A stretch of DNA of 64,000 nucleotides from Leuctra nigra (lineage: Eukaryota > Arthropoda > Insecta > Plecoptera > Leuctridae): contig OW203767.1 in NCBI GenBank assembly GCA_934045905.1, positions 18,479,073 to 18,543,072 of the forward strand, given 5' to 3'. Below, one piece after another: positions 39,291 through 55,189 of this stretch. The notes under the pieces were generated by a model. That model saw only the letters and a program-made list of their open reading frames with translations, had not been told where the DNA came from and made no database searches. Made by a program: the position numbers and the translations under genes. Every line of letters begins with the position of its first letter. The stretch's first letter is position 1.

Positions 39291-40540
39291 AGTCGTAATG
39301 AATTCATTGAAAATCGTTATCAATGTTTTGATTGCTTTATGGAGGAAAATTTTTTATGAAATATTTTGGTAAATTTCAATTTATAATCGTATAATGAATA
39401 CAAGAATGCCACGAACTGGGGTTTAATTCCAGCCTCTTTCACTGAGCAGTTTTGTGGTTTATAATTTAAGATTTTTCATAGTTTTTCACAAAATTTCTGG
39501 TTTAGCGTAAGTTCCATGAATTAAGTATTAATTACTTTCATAGTTTAATTGTCTTATATCGGAGTTTCGAGATCAGGTAATGAATCAGATGATTTTTCTA
39601 GACTTCTTATTCATCTAGATATTTATTCAGTAACGAACATGTATTGAAAGCTATTGGATATAAATAACTTTCAAGTGTTCCAATTCCCTACATAAAACAG
39701 TAAACCCGTTCAAAAACTTTTCAAAAAAAATCATAATAACTTGTTCTTTTTAAAAAAAATCCTTCCCCTATTCTGTCAGTCAGTTCTCTTACAGTTTCCC
39801 ACAAACCCCCACGTAAATGATCTCCAAAGTGCATATCAATACGTCAAGAATGATAGAGCATTTGAGTCGTCCCACCAACAAACAAACCCGTCTTAGTGTC
39901 GAAACATCCTATGTGCAGCCAGCCCATCTCCATAATCGATCTTCTCCATATCTCTACGACAAGCAACTAAACATAATCTATAGTTCGAACTTACATATTA
40001 CATAGTCTCAAATAGGCGGTGAATACAATCGACTAATGACTGATGACTAATGAGAAATGCCAAATAATAACATCTTCATTTTAAATCTCTTCCTACGGAG
40101 ATCGGCTTTCGTTCAATCTCGAGACCTCAAAGAGATCAATCCATCACACACCAATCGGAATAAGTTAATTACAGTAAACAGTAATCAATACCAATTTGTG
40201 TATTGATGAAATGAAACTGGTTTGATAAAAATCGATGTTTAGTTTTTGTTAATTATTTAATTTTAATCGATGGTTGTATCATTAATGTGAGTTCATTTAT
40301 TTAATTTCGATACGTCTTTATTATTTTAATCTTAGTTATAATCTTTTAATCAAGGTGGGTTCGTGTAGGTATTAGACATGATCTCTGTGTATTGATCTAT
40401 TTATTTTACAACATGGGAGGCGAGGCTGCCTTGGAGGTCCCTGGGGCAAACCGAAAGTAAACGAACTATCGATTGTAGGGAGAAATGAAGAAATTGACTC
40501 AAATTGTAATACATTTTCTTTAAAATCCTGCTCACAAAAT

Positions 40541-40699
40541 GTCTGCAAACACACGGGGCGTTTTTTTCATGCCCATGCCGAAGCGTTCGAACGCCGGCGA
40601 GCGAACACACGGGACGCGCAAAAGACGCGCTTGTAAAACTCCCCAGGGCGAAAAACCGCGCGTCTGGGCATGTGAAAAACGCCCCGTGGGTTTGCAGGC
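40541..40699. mobile_element. GC-rich hairpin MITE (about 160 bp)
   Basis: Left end GTCTGCAAACACACGGGGCG and right end (reverse complement) GCCTGCAAACCCACGGGGCG are near-identical inverted repeats, followed on both sides by TTTTT-CATGCCCA. The interior is CpG-rich with GCGCGTC and GACGCGC motifs. This resembles hAT-type MITEs common in arthropods that have GTTTGCAGG-like ends. No coding capacity. Confidence 0.65.
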
Positions 40700-41584
40700 T
40701 TAAACTCAAAATACTTTTTAATCTATGAGAGGGGCAAAAAGTGATGTAATATTGAAAATTTAATTTCTTTTTACATACATTTATTTATTAAAATTAAAAA
40801 TTACATTTTAAAATTAAAGTGTCAATTAAGATTAAAGTTCTAAAATATCACATCTATTTTTGAACCGTATAGGAAATGCAGCTATAGAATTTTAAAAAAT
40901 TGCAGTTCAACATGCATTTGAGGAAAATTACGTATTAATGATATCGTATAGTGAATTATAAATGGATGAATTTATCAGGGTCGAAATGCAAAATGAACCA
41001 AAGATTAAACATAGTGTGCTTTTCGCTATGCGATTTCACTATTGGACATTCTTTTGGGATCGATTGCAGACAATGTAAAGAAGTTAGGTAGTTACAATTT
41101 TAACTATTATACAAAATATAGAGTTATTTTAGGGTTGTGACTTGCTTGTAATCAGTAACAATTTTTTAACATTTGTTGCAAATTGTTGATGTTATTATTC
41201 TCGTTACAATAAATAAATAAATTTTAAATGAAATACATTTTTTCATGTAAAAAATTAAAAATGGGCGAAGTAGGAACCCAATATATGTACGTGCTTTAGG
41301 AGCATCTATGTTCCTACCTAAAGGTACACATTTTTATGGGAAATTTGAAATAAATTGGATCTCGGATTTGGACAGCAAACGATCCTGTGGGTGGTAAGAT
41401 AATTTTGTACGGATTTAGTACGATCTTTGTATATGAGATATGAGATCGTGAGATACAAGATCAGAATGATGACGTGAGTATCCTATCAGATGCTTACAGA
41501 CTATTTGATTACAATCACTAAGCCCCAACAACCAGCGCTTGAGCCATCTTTTAATGCGGTGAGGATGATAACGTTATCGTTAAC

Positions 41585-41589
41585 CAATC
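41585..41589 (+). promoter_or_regulatory. CCAAT box upstream of exon 1a
   Basis: TTAACCAATCAC places a CCAAT motif 92 bp before the exon 1a start codon. Exons 1b and 1c have the same motif at similar distances. It is a plausible NF-Y site. Confidence 0.5.
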
Positions 41590-41676
41590 ACATTGCAGGA
41601 AGCAAGTAGGTAGTGATTAACAATTGCCTTGCAGTAAAAATACATACAGTTGATTTGAACTAAGTACCTACTCAAG

Positions 41677-41713
41677 ATGTCCATTTTTACCAACAAGGGA
41701 ATTCAACTTGGAG
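41677..41713 (+). CDS. Micropeptide family, orphan first coding exon (1a)
   Basis: Twelve codons plus one base (MSIFTNKGIQLG then G) end at a GTAAGAT donor. The last residues and splice phase match the first exons at 45209, 49905 and 50463, and the GI-x-LG motif is shared with the latter two. I could not find a matching second exon (GWF-x-Y-R-x-R-H-M) before 45.2 kb. It may therefore splice to exon 2b at 47954, acting as an alternative first exon 6.2 kb away, or be the leftover of a third copy. No start codon further upstream in frame suits better. Confidence 0.55.
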
Positions 41714-41715
41714 GT

Positions 41716-44700
41716 AAGATATTCTAAAAAATGTAAAGAAATATAAGTTTGCAAAACATTTTGTGTAATTATTGATGCACCAAAATATTTTTTATGAGTG
41801 GGAAATAAAGTTTTTTAGTGAAGTTTTTTTTGGTTAAGAATGTTTATTCGAAACATATGTTACAATAAAAGGAAACGCTAAGAGTGTAACGCGTTGTTAA
41901 GCGAGTACCGGTGTGTACAACAACATTGAACAGAAGTTTCTTTTTAAAGAATAGAAAAATATATGACATACCTGAGAGCAATCACGATCCAATCAATAAA
42001 TATATAATAACTACTTTGTTTTACCTGCTTTTCATTTCAATTAATAAATATCTCAATTAAATCCAACCATTTGCAAGTGATCAAGACGCATAGAATTTAC
42101 TTTCGAATTGTACATTTTTACAGCTATTTAAAAATATAACGTAAATTGTAAGATTTTGACGATTTTGTTGAACAACAAAATGTTGGTCAATTGATGACAT
42201 TTCATAATTTTAACTTGATCGGAAAATGTTGACTTGCAAACAAAACAGAAATATATTTTTCATTTTAACAACCCAGACATGTTTTTTCACAAACTGTACT
42301 TGCATGAAACAAGTGGTCTGTCCATGACTTTCATCTCGATCGGAGAAACAGTGTGACCTGTATCGGGGCCAACATCAGGAATAAACAAAAAAACGTCATC
42401 TTAAATAAACAGGAACCCGAGCCAACATAACACAAGGTAACGATAGGCACTCAATAAATAGTTCATATATTTTTAAAACATTTAAAATTCCGTAATGAAT
42501 TATCTGTTTTAAGGATGAACCAGCGCTTTGAATGACTATATTCATAACATGAGATAAATTAATTCAGAAAACACATTTTTAAACTTTTAAACATAGTTTT
42601 ATAATGTAATATGTGGAGAATAATACTTTATGAGATGATGAGAATTTTTTTAACAAAGTTTTCGTAAAATAATTTTGTTAAGAATACAGTAGTGGTTTTG
42701 ACTAGTTCAGTTGTCCCATGTTAAATGGCCATATATGAACATTTTCAAACATTTAAATGCCATTATCTCAGAAATTAAGTCGGTGACAAGAGTATTTTAA
42801 GTTTTCAATGCATTCAATATTAGTCGAAGAATGTTTCTTTAGTTTTCTGTAGAAATTGTTGGTGCGGATTAAAAATAATTTAGAAAAATTTAGGAAATTA
42901 ATTCGTTCCCCCATAAGAGCCATGTAAAAATCTCGAACTTTGAAAACGTTTTACATAAAAGTTAGTTCGGTAAGGTATAAATTTTTTGATCTTATATTGT
43001 AGATAATACTATAAGGAACAAAATGAAATGGTTTGGAAAAAAATTGTTGGTAGATGACCTGGCGCTGGTTCATCCTTAAATGGCCAGCTTCCACAAAAAC
43101 ACAACTCATTGTAAAAATATCGTCTCCATCCATTCATTAACACAAGGCGGCTGCTTCCTATTTTTAATCCTGCCAAATCATTACACATCTTTTTTAAATA
43201 TCCATCTTGTCTGTGTGCTTTCCGTCACGTAGGCCAAACAGACATGTGTCAACAGAAATATTACGTCAATCGCAAACATTCGAGGAAAATATACATTACA
43301 GTCCTTGCAGTGTATAGAAGCAGTTACGCCAGAGACCAGGGCTTAAACATAGGTACATATAATATATTAAACCCGGGCTTAAATGTATGATTACGAAAGT
43401 TTTGTGTTCATTAATATCTGAACAATGAGAGGGGGGAATGAAACTACATAAAAAGGATCCATTTCGTGGAATATTAATACTTTTTATATAATTTGACCAG
43501 TGTGCAGTAGAATAAAGAAAACATAAAAGGTGCCAGAATAGGAGCTATTCAGAAGCCAATTTATGTAGATTCTATTCGTCCTCTCATGACAGTACATTTT
43601 TATCATACGACGAGCCTTGTACAAGCTTTTTGCCAGAATTCTCTTCATCAGAATTTTGTTACCATTTATTGGCACTTCAAAAATGTATATTTTCGCTCGA
43701 ATGTTTATATTTCATACAATAAACAAATATGTTTATTGACAATGTAACAATAGCAATATACGATAGTATTTACTATTTATAGTGAAATAGTTATTTTACT
43801 TAGTTGTTTGAGCAAACTAATGGCTGACATTTTTTTTTATGTGACATACCAAAAAAAGTAAAAAAATTATTAATTATGGAAAACTCTTTCTTCTGCAATC
43901 AATCAGTATATTGATAATAACGTTTCCTAAATCACACAAATCAATCAAGTTATTTTCGTAAATTCGATCAGCTGCTCGCCCTGGCCCAGCAGCATGAATG
44001 TTTTATGAAGCCAATCAATTCTCTGCAATAACACCCGAGTATTTCTGTCTTTTGACTGACTTGTGCTGAAGAATATACCTCATGTCCGACATTGTTTAGC
44101 TTTTACTTCGTCATATCGTGCTGGAAGTGTAGAGATAACACAGAATCAATACACCTGACATGCGAAGGTCGTGAAATTCGCAGAACCATGAGGTCAGGAA
44201 AAAGTCATGTTACCTAGATGGACAAAGTGGACTTCATAAAGTAAACATATAATATGATATACAAATAAATTTCAATATTTATGAGCTTTCCATTGAAATG
44301 CAATTAATTTAATTTAATAGTTTTAAAAAATTTCATAAATCCATATTTCTGGCAGTTCGAAAGATAAAAAACCATAGATATATTTGATAAAAATCATAAT
44401 TTATAATAATATATTAATTCAGTTAAAGAAAGAGATAGGTAAGAATGTATAAAACTAGAGTCTGACCTTCATAAAATATTCAACAGTTGTCCTAATACAT
44501 TCACATGTTTATTTTAGATTCCACGTGATCCAGGAATTTTAGATTCCAGAATTTTAGATTTTAGATTTATAAGCTAGTTTATTAAAATGTTTTGTTTTGT
44601 TTCAATGGCAATTCCAAAAATCTCCATAATTTTGATTTCATCGTTTCTTATAACAAGTTGACTACGCTTTAGATACAAAATAATTTATACAAAAAGGTGG

Positions 44701-45060
44701 AAACTTGAATAACGATTTTAATTCCAGAACCAAAATCATTTAAAAATGCACACATTGACTTTTTAACACGGTTAAGTCACCACAATATTTTCATGTTAAA
44801 ACAAATTTAAATTTCTTTGTAGATAGAGTACATGTATAAAATTAATTCAGCTACATAATACTAATTTCTAGCGCATTCAATGAGTAATTAGTATAATGGG
44901 TAAAAAATTAAAAATTATTTATAGATTTTAAACGAGTCCTACAGAAATAGCATCCAACAAATATTTATAATCCCTCATTATTTTGAGGTTATGTACCTGA
45001 GCGCAACAGCACGGTCCGTCCCGACGCATTTCGGCGTCTCTCCCGCGTCGCTCGATATCC
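41716..45060. other. Gene-free stretch between exons 1a and 1b
   Basis: Probably intronic or intergenic. Apart from the TTAA-flanked MITE at 42513-43075, only AT-rich sequence is seen. No second-exon homologue is present on the plus strand. Confidence 0.5.
42513..43075. mobile_element. TTAA-flanked MITE (563 bp)
   Basis: GGATGAACCAGCGC at the left end is the exact reverse complement of GCGCTGGTTCATCC at the right end. Both are flanked directly by TTAA (42509-42512 and 43076-43079). A TTAA duplication is the hallmark of piggyBac-type insertion, although GG-starting ends are unusual for that superfamily. The AT-rich interior has no coding capacity. Confidence 0.65.
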
Positions 45061-45067
45061 TTGTCGA

Positions 45068-45072
45068 CCAAT
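45068..45072 (+). promoter_or_regulatory. CCAAT box upstream of exon 1b
   Basis: GTCGACCAATCAG lies 141 bp before the start codon of the first complete micropeptide gene. TCGACCAATCAG is identical over 12 bases to the site before exon 1c (49768-49779). A TCAGT initiator-like sequence at about 45175 may mark transcription start; no TATA box is evident. Confidence 0.55.
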
Positions 45073-45208
45073 CAGCGCTCATTCCATCTCCGCGGCTTCT
45101 ACAGAGCGCATTCGAGGACCAAGATAACACTTTTTCCTTATCTTTTTCGCGACTAATACTCGAGTTAAGACGTGTCAGTGGGACTTGGAGTTTTAGAAAA
45201 GTTTCGAC

Positions 45209-48814
<3,606 letters not shown>

Positions 48815-48971
48815 TCCAAGAGCAAACACCTGCCAAGGTCGCTGCATCACACTCGAAAGACCTTGACTTTGTCACGCTAATAGTTACCTGAATCAGAATC
48901 GATTATCTAGAAACTATGTTCGGATCATATTGATCTCAGATCCTCAGGGTAGTCATTCATAAAATGTGTTT

Positions 48972-48977
48972 AATAAA
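48972..48977 (+). terminator. Poly-A signal of gene b
   Basis: AATAAA 158 nt after the stop codon, followed by GT-rich sequence (TTTGTTTGTATT) about 30 nt further on. Confidence 0.5.
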
Positions 48978-49067
48978 TTAAAAAATGAGATGTAATATAT
49001 TTGTTTGTATTTATCACATTAAAATAAAGTTATATTTTAAAGTATATATTTGCATCTAACATTTTTT

Positions 49068-49187
49068 AGAGTTTTCTTGTTCATGCACAAAATTTGGGTT
49101 AAATTTGCGTTTTTTCTAAAAATAAAAACTTTAAAATGTATAAAAATGTCATACCAAATTTTGTGAACAAGTTAACATTCTCTAAAA
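49068..49187. repeat. Short imperfect hairpin (120 bp)
   Basis: TTTTAGAGTTTTCTTGTTCA with GCACAAAATTTGG is inversely repeated as CCAAATTTTGTGAACAAG then TTAACATTCTCTAAAA. Probably a small MITE just downstream of gene b. Confidence 0.5.
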
Positions 49188-49770
49188 TTCAAGCCTATAC
49201 ACCACACCACACAATTCAAATTGGACAATTTCATCAAAAGACATTTTCTTGGCTAGAAATTGATGTGTCCAATTTCAATTGCCTTATGTAAGGCTTTTCC
49301 ACCCTTAATTTCCTGTAGCACCCTTCAGGGGGCAATAACACTCCAATTTCCTTCTACAAATCAACAGTAATTGACCATTCCCACTGGTCAATTCATCTCC
49401 AAATCAATAGACCTAATTACCACTCCATCGATTTCTCAAGCGAAGCCTCACTAATAGGACAGATGAGTCAGTGACCGCGGTAATCGAAACCAGCTGAGCT
49501 CCGAAACATAACCCCACTTCTGTCGCCACTTGAGAGTTGCGCAGAAACTACGCACTTTCTTTCGTCTTTAACAAGAGTAAATTCCCTTTAACAAGACGTC
49601 CATTTGACATAATTTCGTGAATTAAATGCGTTATTCGCTAAATAAGACGACGTATGGAGTTATCAAATAATTTAAGACCAATTATGAAAGAGAAAGAATG
49701 TTACCGGCGTAATTGCCGGCATGGAACGACGAAACGGGTCATTCTTCGCGCAGGTCGATATTTGAATCGA

Positions 49771-49775
49771 CCAAT
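49771..49775 (+). promoter_or_regulatory. CCAAT box upstream of exon 1c
   Basis: ATCGACCAATCAG lies 134 bp before the exon 1c ATG and about 57 bp before a TATA box; 12 bases are identical to the gene b site. Confidence 0.6.
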
Positions 49776-49831
49776 CAGAGTTCGTTTGGAAAAGGCGGCG
49801 TAGGTGAACAAATGTCAATCACGTATTCTGG

Positions 49832-49839
49832 TATAAAAT
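49832..49839 (+). promoter_or_regulatory. TATA box upstream of exon 1c
   Basis: TATAAAAT in GGTATAAAATAGG, 73 bp before the ATG. A start site near 49862 (GAATCAAAC) would leave a leader of about 43 nt. Confidence 0.6.
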
Positions 49840-49904
49840 AGGAAATAAGCAGGATTTTTGAATCAAACTAGGAACAGTTGATCAGGGAAGGTTGAGCAGA
49901 CATA

Positions 49905-49935
49905 ATGACAGTTCCGCCAGGGATTGTGTTGGGAG
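49905..49935 (+). CDS. Micropeptide family, first coding exon 1c
   Basis: Ten codons plus one base: MTVPPGIVLG then G, donor GTAAGATT. It differs from exon 1d by one residue (V8 against K8), and the 5' leader and donor side are also similar (AGTTGAGCAG..., GGTAAGATTTGTG). It is thus a recent tandem duplicate of exon 1d or the reverse. With its own CCAAT and TATA boxes it is the better supported promoter for exons 2d and 3d, 1.9 kb away. A 43-residue product would result. Confidence 0.65.
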
Positions 49936-50462
49936 GTAAGATTTGTGTTTGACGTTGTGAATGGTAGTTGATGTTAGTGATGACCTGACGTTGGAGGTGA
50001 CTTGTTGAGGTCATTTGGAGGTCACGCAGATGTATAGGTCAGGAGGTGTCGAAATTAATGTAGACTATTGAAGCTTCAAAAACATTTAAAATATTGTTTA
50101 ATTGTACAGTTTCTTTGAAGTAATAACCAGATTACATTTTAAAATTGTGACATGTCAGCCCACTCAGCGAGTAAATTAACAAGTATTATTCTTAGTATGA
50201 ATATGGGCATGTATGGGCATCTAAGAATAATAAAAGTTGACAGCCTACGCCCAGAGGCCTACGTGATCTTCTTATCAAGTATTATTCATATTCTTAGTAC
50301 AGATAGTACATTGCAAGTATTCTTTGATAAGAAATCTATGGATGAATAAGGGATAGTTTGGAAAAGTCAGCGGACTGGAGAGAAAGTTAAGCAAGAACCG
50401 GGAATCAGGGAAGTTTATTCAAAAATCTGCGGAGAATTGAGTATTGGAAGTTGAGCAGCAGA

Positions 50463-50493
50463 ATGACAGTTCCACCAGGGATTAAATTAGGAG
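50463..50493 (+). CDS. Gene d, coding exon 1
   Basis: MTVPPGIKLG then G, donor GTAAGATT. No CCAAT or TATA box is seen in the 300 bp before it, so this exon may be driven by the exon 1c promoter or be a decaying duplicate. Confidence 0.65.
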
Positions 50494-52790
50494 GTAAGAT
50501 TTGTGATTGTGATTGTTGTGATTGGTTTGTTTGTGATGATGACCATTTGAGGCGACGTTGAGGTAATTTAAAAAGCATGCAAAAACATACGAGAAATAAA
50601 AAAAACAATTTCTTTGAAATTAAATAATTGAATTCATTGTTTTCCTACAATAGAAAAAGATTCAAATGTGAAAATTAGAACCCACTAAAATATGACAGAT
50701 ACAAATTTTTTAACACGTTTTATCTCAAAATGTGACCGCATTGAATGAAAAACGATTGAACGATATACGAAATGGAAATTTTGATTTTATTCATACTTAT
50801 TCTGTTCTTACAAGAGATAACAATTGGATTTTTTTTTTAGTTTGAAACAACGAGAAGAGGACATAGTAAAATGTATTTGAATAATTCATTCACCTCGAGG
50901 GTGAAACTTTCAGCGCGTTTGATGTCGGTAAAGATAACAAAAGATCAATACTCTCCAGACACTTCGTAGATGTCACTATTACGGCTTCTTACCCGAAAAT
51001 AGCGTGCAAAAGAATTAGTGAACTTGTGCTATTTTTATAGCTCTACGTTGACCTTGTAAATTTCAACAAAAATCAGCAACTTTCGAGAAGCAATATTTTT
51101 TCCAGGTTCGATAATAAATTCAAAATTTAGAATTTTTTTGAAGCAGCACAATTCATTTTGAGTCACTTTTCCAAAAACGATTGATTCCACTTTCAGGTAA
51201 ACGAATTTCATCTCTTTTCGGTAAATTCTATGAAGTTTGTAATTACATTTGCAGCCACAATTTCCCTAAAAGCCGTTGGCAGGAAATTAAATTTGGTCCA
51301 TACAATATGAAATTGTAATTTCTCTTTGAATCTGTAGAATCGACATGTATTCAGAATATAATAATTGTGCAGAATCAAATCGGAAATAGGTATATGGAGC
51401 ATTTCAATTTCACGTTTCTGAATTTTGATATACATTTAAATGAGGCCTTGGGAATTTGGAAATTGTATGTAGAAATTCATGCATTTACACCGATTGTCCC
51501 CAGTGTACAAAACATGAAAGCTAAAACGAGAAATTAGGTATATATCTACTTCAAAATTCTTCAGGTGGTGCTCGGGATAATTAATTGAAATTCAAATTAA
51601 TCGTACTTTAAACAGGACTTTTTCAAGCAATTAATTGCACTCTTTGAAGCACACATTTAAAAAAATCAATTTGTAATAAAATCGTACCACTGGATAGGGT
51701 GAATTTCCACGGAGATGTATACAAATAAAAATAGTTTTTTTATGCACATTTTCTATTGAGCTGCTTCTTTGTCTGACTGTGTTGTTTGTATTCCCCAGCC
51801 ATCTGGACTGCTGGTATGTTCGGCTGGTTCATATACCGGGATCGTCACATGAATCTGACTGGCAAGCCTCCTGGGAAGCCGCCAAGTGAGTACTCTACTT
51901 TACCGACATCCGTCACCACGCTGACCATTGACTTCTGACCTGCACAACACCGAACAACCTCTGTAGCTGATATTAGAAACATTTTGCCTACCGTTGGAGT
52001 TACTAACTGACATTATCTAGTTCTGAGAGAATTGCAACAAATTATAAAAAGATGTTTGAAAGAAATGGATAGACGGAAAAAAAATAGATGGCATCATCTG
52101 ATGAAGTCTATGCTAACTTTTCCTACCACTAGTAGGCGCGCTCTGATTTCATTGATAGAACAAGGATTGATTGTCAAGGAACCTGACCAGCAGCCAATTC
52201 GTACAATGCCGTTTTATGATTTGTTGAGTGTACTTAATAATCCCTGTATCTTAAAGCCACTAAAATGTACCTATAGTTAGAACTCCCCAAATTATTTTAA
52301 CTGTGCTTTTGCGGACATTTAATTAGAGTTTTTATCTGACTATAAATGGAGTACCTATTATGGATTTTGTTGCTGCTTAATCAAGTTTCCCAGTAAGTGA
52401 CTTTCTGCAGTAAATCCAGGATGGTCTTGCCTTCGAAATTCTTAAAATTTCGTAAATTTGCATTAAATAATATTCCTACAACTTACCTCCTCTCTCCCCC
52501 CCCCCTCTCGCTCTCTCTCTCCTCTCTAAGACTCCCAAAAATTGTTTCCTACTTATTATGTTGTGGTTTGTGGTTTGTGGTCGAAAAGTAACGATTGTTT
52601 ACAAAATAATTGGGCCGAATTGTTACAAATCGGTTTCTGCTGTGCGAATTTTGCGCAAAACTGTGGCCCAATTCTCAGATTATTTTCTAAACATGGCCCC
52701 ACCACTTTCACATTACAAAATCGACACGGCACCTCCACCAAATATTTAACTCCGTTTATGATTTATTCTGTTTCAGAGATGATTTGGTGA
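50463..52790 (+). CDS. Micropeptide gene d (43 aa, three exons)
   Basis: Coding exons are 50463-50493, 51799-51885 and 52777-52790, joined at phase 1; introns are 1305 and 891 nt. The product starts MTVPPGIKLG, continues AIWTAGMFGWFIYRDRHM (residues 11-28) and ends NLTGKPPGKPPKMIW. Residues shared with gene b include V3, L9, G10, A11, G19-W20-F21, Y23, R24, R26-H27-M28, G32-K33, P35-G36, P38-P39-K40 and the final W43. A single short membrane helix at about 7-23 with a basic tail is the simplest topology. The same exons 2 and 3 can be reached from exon 1c. No clear poly-A signal is close after the stop (ATTAAA at 53362 is the first candidate). Confidence 0.75.
51799..51885 (+). CDS. Gene d, coding exon 2
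   Basis: Acceptor TTGTATTCCCCAG, donor GTGAGTAC. The 87 nt encode residues 11-39 with GWFIYRDRHM and GKPPGKPP. Codon differences from exon 2b are frequent at third positions while key residues are kept, as expected under constraint. Confidence 0.8.
52011..52280 (+). other. Unassigned 90-codon open stretch, possible alternative exon
   Basis: A frame without ATG runs from a stop at 52008-52010 to TAG at 52278-52280. A TACTAAC branch-point consensus at about 52001-52007 and an AG at 52019-52020 would let it splice from exon 2d in phase. This would give a basic, Lys/Arg-rich 86-residue extension (LRELQQIIKRCLKEMDRRKK at its start) in place of KMIW. The polypyrimidine tract is weak. Alternatively it is a transposon-derived remnant. 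I recognise no domain. Confidence 0.25.
52777..52790 (+). CDS. Gene d, coding exon 3 (KMIW stop)
   Basis: Acceptor TTATTCTGTTTCAG; AG-ATG-ATT-TGG-TGA completes Lys and adds Met-Ile-Trp and the stop, mirroring KFVW-stop of gene b. Confidence 0.75.
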
Positions 52791-52799
52791 ATGAGAAGA

Positions 52800-54925
52800 A
52801 CAAGATTGTAGAAGATTCTTGTAGGAACGTAATTTATATGTTTAGGACTAACAATTTACTATGGGACAGGAGGTTTAGAATGAGCAGAACTGAACTATAT
52901 TCTTGAACTTTTGAGGGAGAAATCTTTGGAACAAAATGATCACGAAATGTGAGATTTTATTAGAAATCAAAATTCATTTCAAGTTATTATTTTTTAAACA
53001 ATTATAAAGTCAAATTTTTAAGTGTGACTTTATATAAAATCACAATCATTTAAAAACACCAACTTACGAGCTTTGAGAGAAAAAAGGAATGAAATCATTT
53101 CTCCTGTCCCTGACTAGAATAATACACAATCGGGGAAATATAAAATCAACATGCTTATTTGATGTGTTGTTAAATCAGCACTAATGTAGAACTACATCGT
53201 AATCATCTAATGACTGAAATTCAATTGACTATAAACCAACTTCTCACTCAGTTGATAAAGAAAATAATTACAAGAATCAGGGAGAAACAATCAACCTCAC
53301 GTCACTTAAAGCTACTTCTAAAAATGAGACCTGACTTTATATTGCACATTTAACAACAGGAATTAAACTATATGTTGTTTGTGATTTACACGTTCGCACT
53401 TGGAACGAATACAATTTATTCCAACTGTTAATGGCAAGAAATAGCTTTATTATCTTTAATGCACTCTTTATCTCTTTGCTTATCGTTATCAAATCAGGTA
53501 TGTACTTTCCTATTACTATTAAATATAAATATTTTTAAGAATATTAACTAACTCTTATGTCTCAAATATTTAATTATTGTTATAAATATTTTAGTAATTA
53601 TTGTGAAATTTTATTTGTCTTCTAATTTTCTTTAAACCGGTGATTTCCTAGAGTTTAAAAGTATGTATATAAAATTTTTAAACTGATTTTATTTGTAATC
53701 ATTTAGCTATATCTATAAGAGTTTTATTTTTTTTTAAGTGGAAATGCTTGAGACTTTCCTTTCATTTACCAATTTCTTCAAATTATATATTTTAAAATGG
53801 AAACATTTTCCATCACTATAACTAAACCAAACAATTTTACCGCAATACAAACACATAGTATTCTAAAAAATGCAATAGAAAGTAAATTATTATAATTAAA
53901 CTGATTCGTCAGTAATTGTATTTGTTATTACTCAATAATTCCTACAATCTCATCTTATACCTGACTCACATCTCAATTCCCATATAAAACTATGCATTTC
54001 CACTACTAGTTATGCAAAGAAACAATAATTTCTCGGTAGACGCCATTCTCGTCAGGTTGGTAGCATTGTCGTGGGAATCTTTGTAAGTGAAACGTGTGAA
54101 TTTCATAAGAAAAGGAGATTAACCAGGTGTACCAACATCTTTCATTATTCATTGAGAGTAGCAATGGAATTGTGATTCTGTGATGGAATGGCGTTCAATG
54201 ATGGGAAACAAATCGGAGAAATAGTTGAGAGAAACTAGAGAAATTAAAGAAAATCTTTAATTGTTTATAATGATTCATTGTTATGTATTAAAATTATTTT
54301 TCAGACATATTTTTCATATGTCAAAATTTATGTTTTCACTTTTATTTATCATGTTTGTTTGTTTGTCTTTGCTATATTTTATTTGCACGTTATGCAGGTA
54401 CTACATAAACTTTCAAAGAAAATTTAGATTACAATAATTTTTTTAGTTTTTATAGTAATTATACAAATTGTTCATCTGAAATATTTCTTGAAAAATTTGA
54501 TGGCAACTTAAGCTTTCTTCATATTTGCTGCATACTTTCCAACCTCTCATCTTTAAATAGCATTTACGCAGGTATTAAAAGTAGAATGTATATTTTAAAG
54601 CTCCGCTCAATCGAAGAAAAAAACTTTGCCAAGAAATTGCTTGAGCGAAAGTAAAAGTGGTGTCAATGTATAAGTCACAGGTGTTGGCTATTTTCAACCA
54701 CCATTACTTAGGCACAAGCTTAGGCACGAGCAATTTGCGTTGGCACAAAAATCAACAAGGATTTGATCGATGAGGAAGGGTTTAAATAGTGTTGGAAACT
54801 CTTAATGAAATAGTTTATTTAAAGAGCCAACTTCTTTGAAAAGTTAATGGGGTGGGCATCTGTTTTGTTTGCTTTTGATTCGCATTCAAAACACTTTATA
54901 ACTTCCTTACATGAAATTTATGAAC
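52800..54925. other. Gene-free AT-rich stretch
   Basis: Includes the likely 3' UTR of gene d. No further micropeptide exon or other gene was recognised. Confidence 0.5.
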
Positions 54926-54927
54926 TT

Positions 54928-54999
54928 CGAGAGTTGGCTCAGGCGCTAGAACACTAAGCGCGCGCTCCGGTGGTCCTGGGTTCCATTCTCGTCGCAGTC
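54928..54999 (+). mobile_element. tRNA-derived SINE head
   Basis: GTTGGCTCAGGCGCTAGAAC (A box) and GGTCCTGGGTTCCATTCTC (B box) are spaced as in a tRNA with an extra arm. Stems do not close well. The head resembles that of the SINE at 46017 (GTTGGCTCAG). Confidence 0.5.
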
Positions 55000-55189
55000 C
55001 AAGAGTTTTTTATATGACACTCATCTGACCAAAATCTAACTGGGAAGAATATGCTAGTTAAGTAAATAAAAAATAAGTAGTCATTCTTTTGATTCAATTT
55101 CTGTCTTTCTAAAAATCTTTCTTTCACAACTGTACTTTGGGCCAGTCTTTAAATGCCTTTCTAACTTTTAAACAGTCAATTAGGATTAT

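Noticed and set aside
42512..43079. Second exon for the orphan exon 1a
   Set aside because: TGGTTC near 43067 lies in the MITE end, and translation around it does not give the GWF-x-Y-R-x-R-H-M core.
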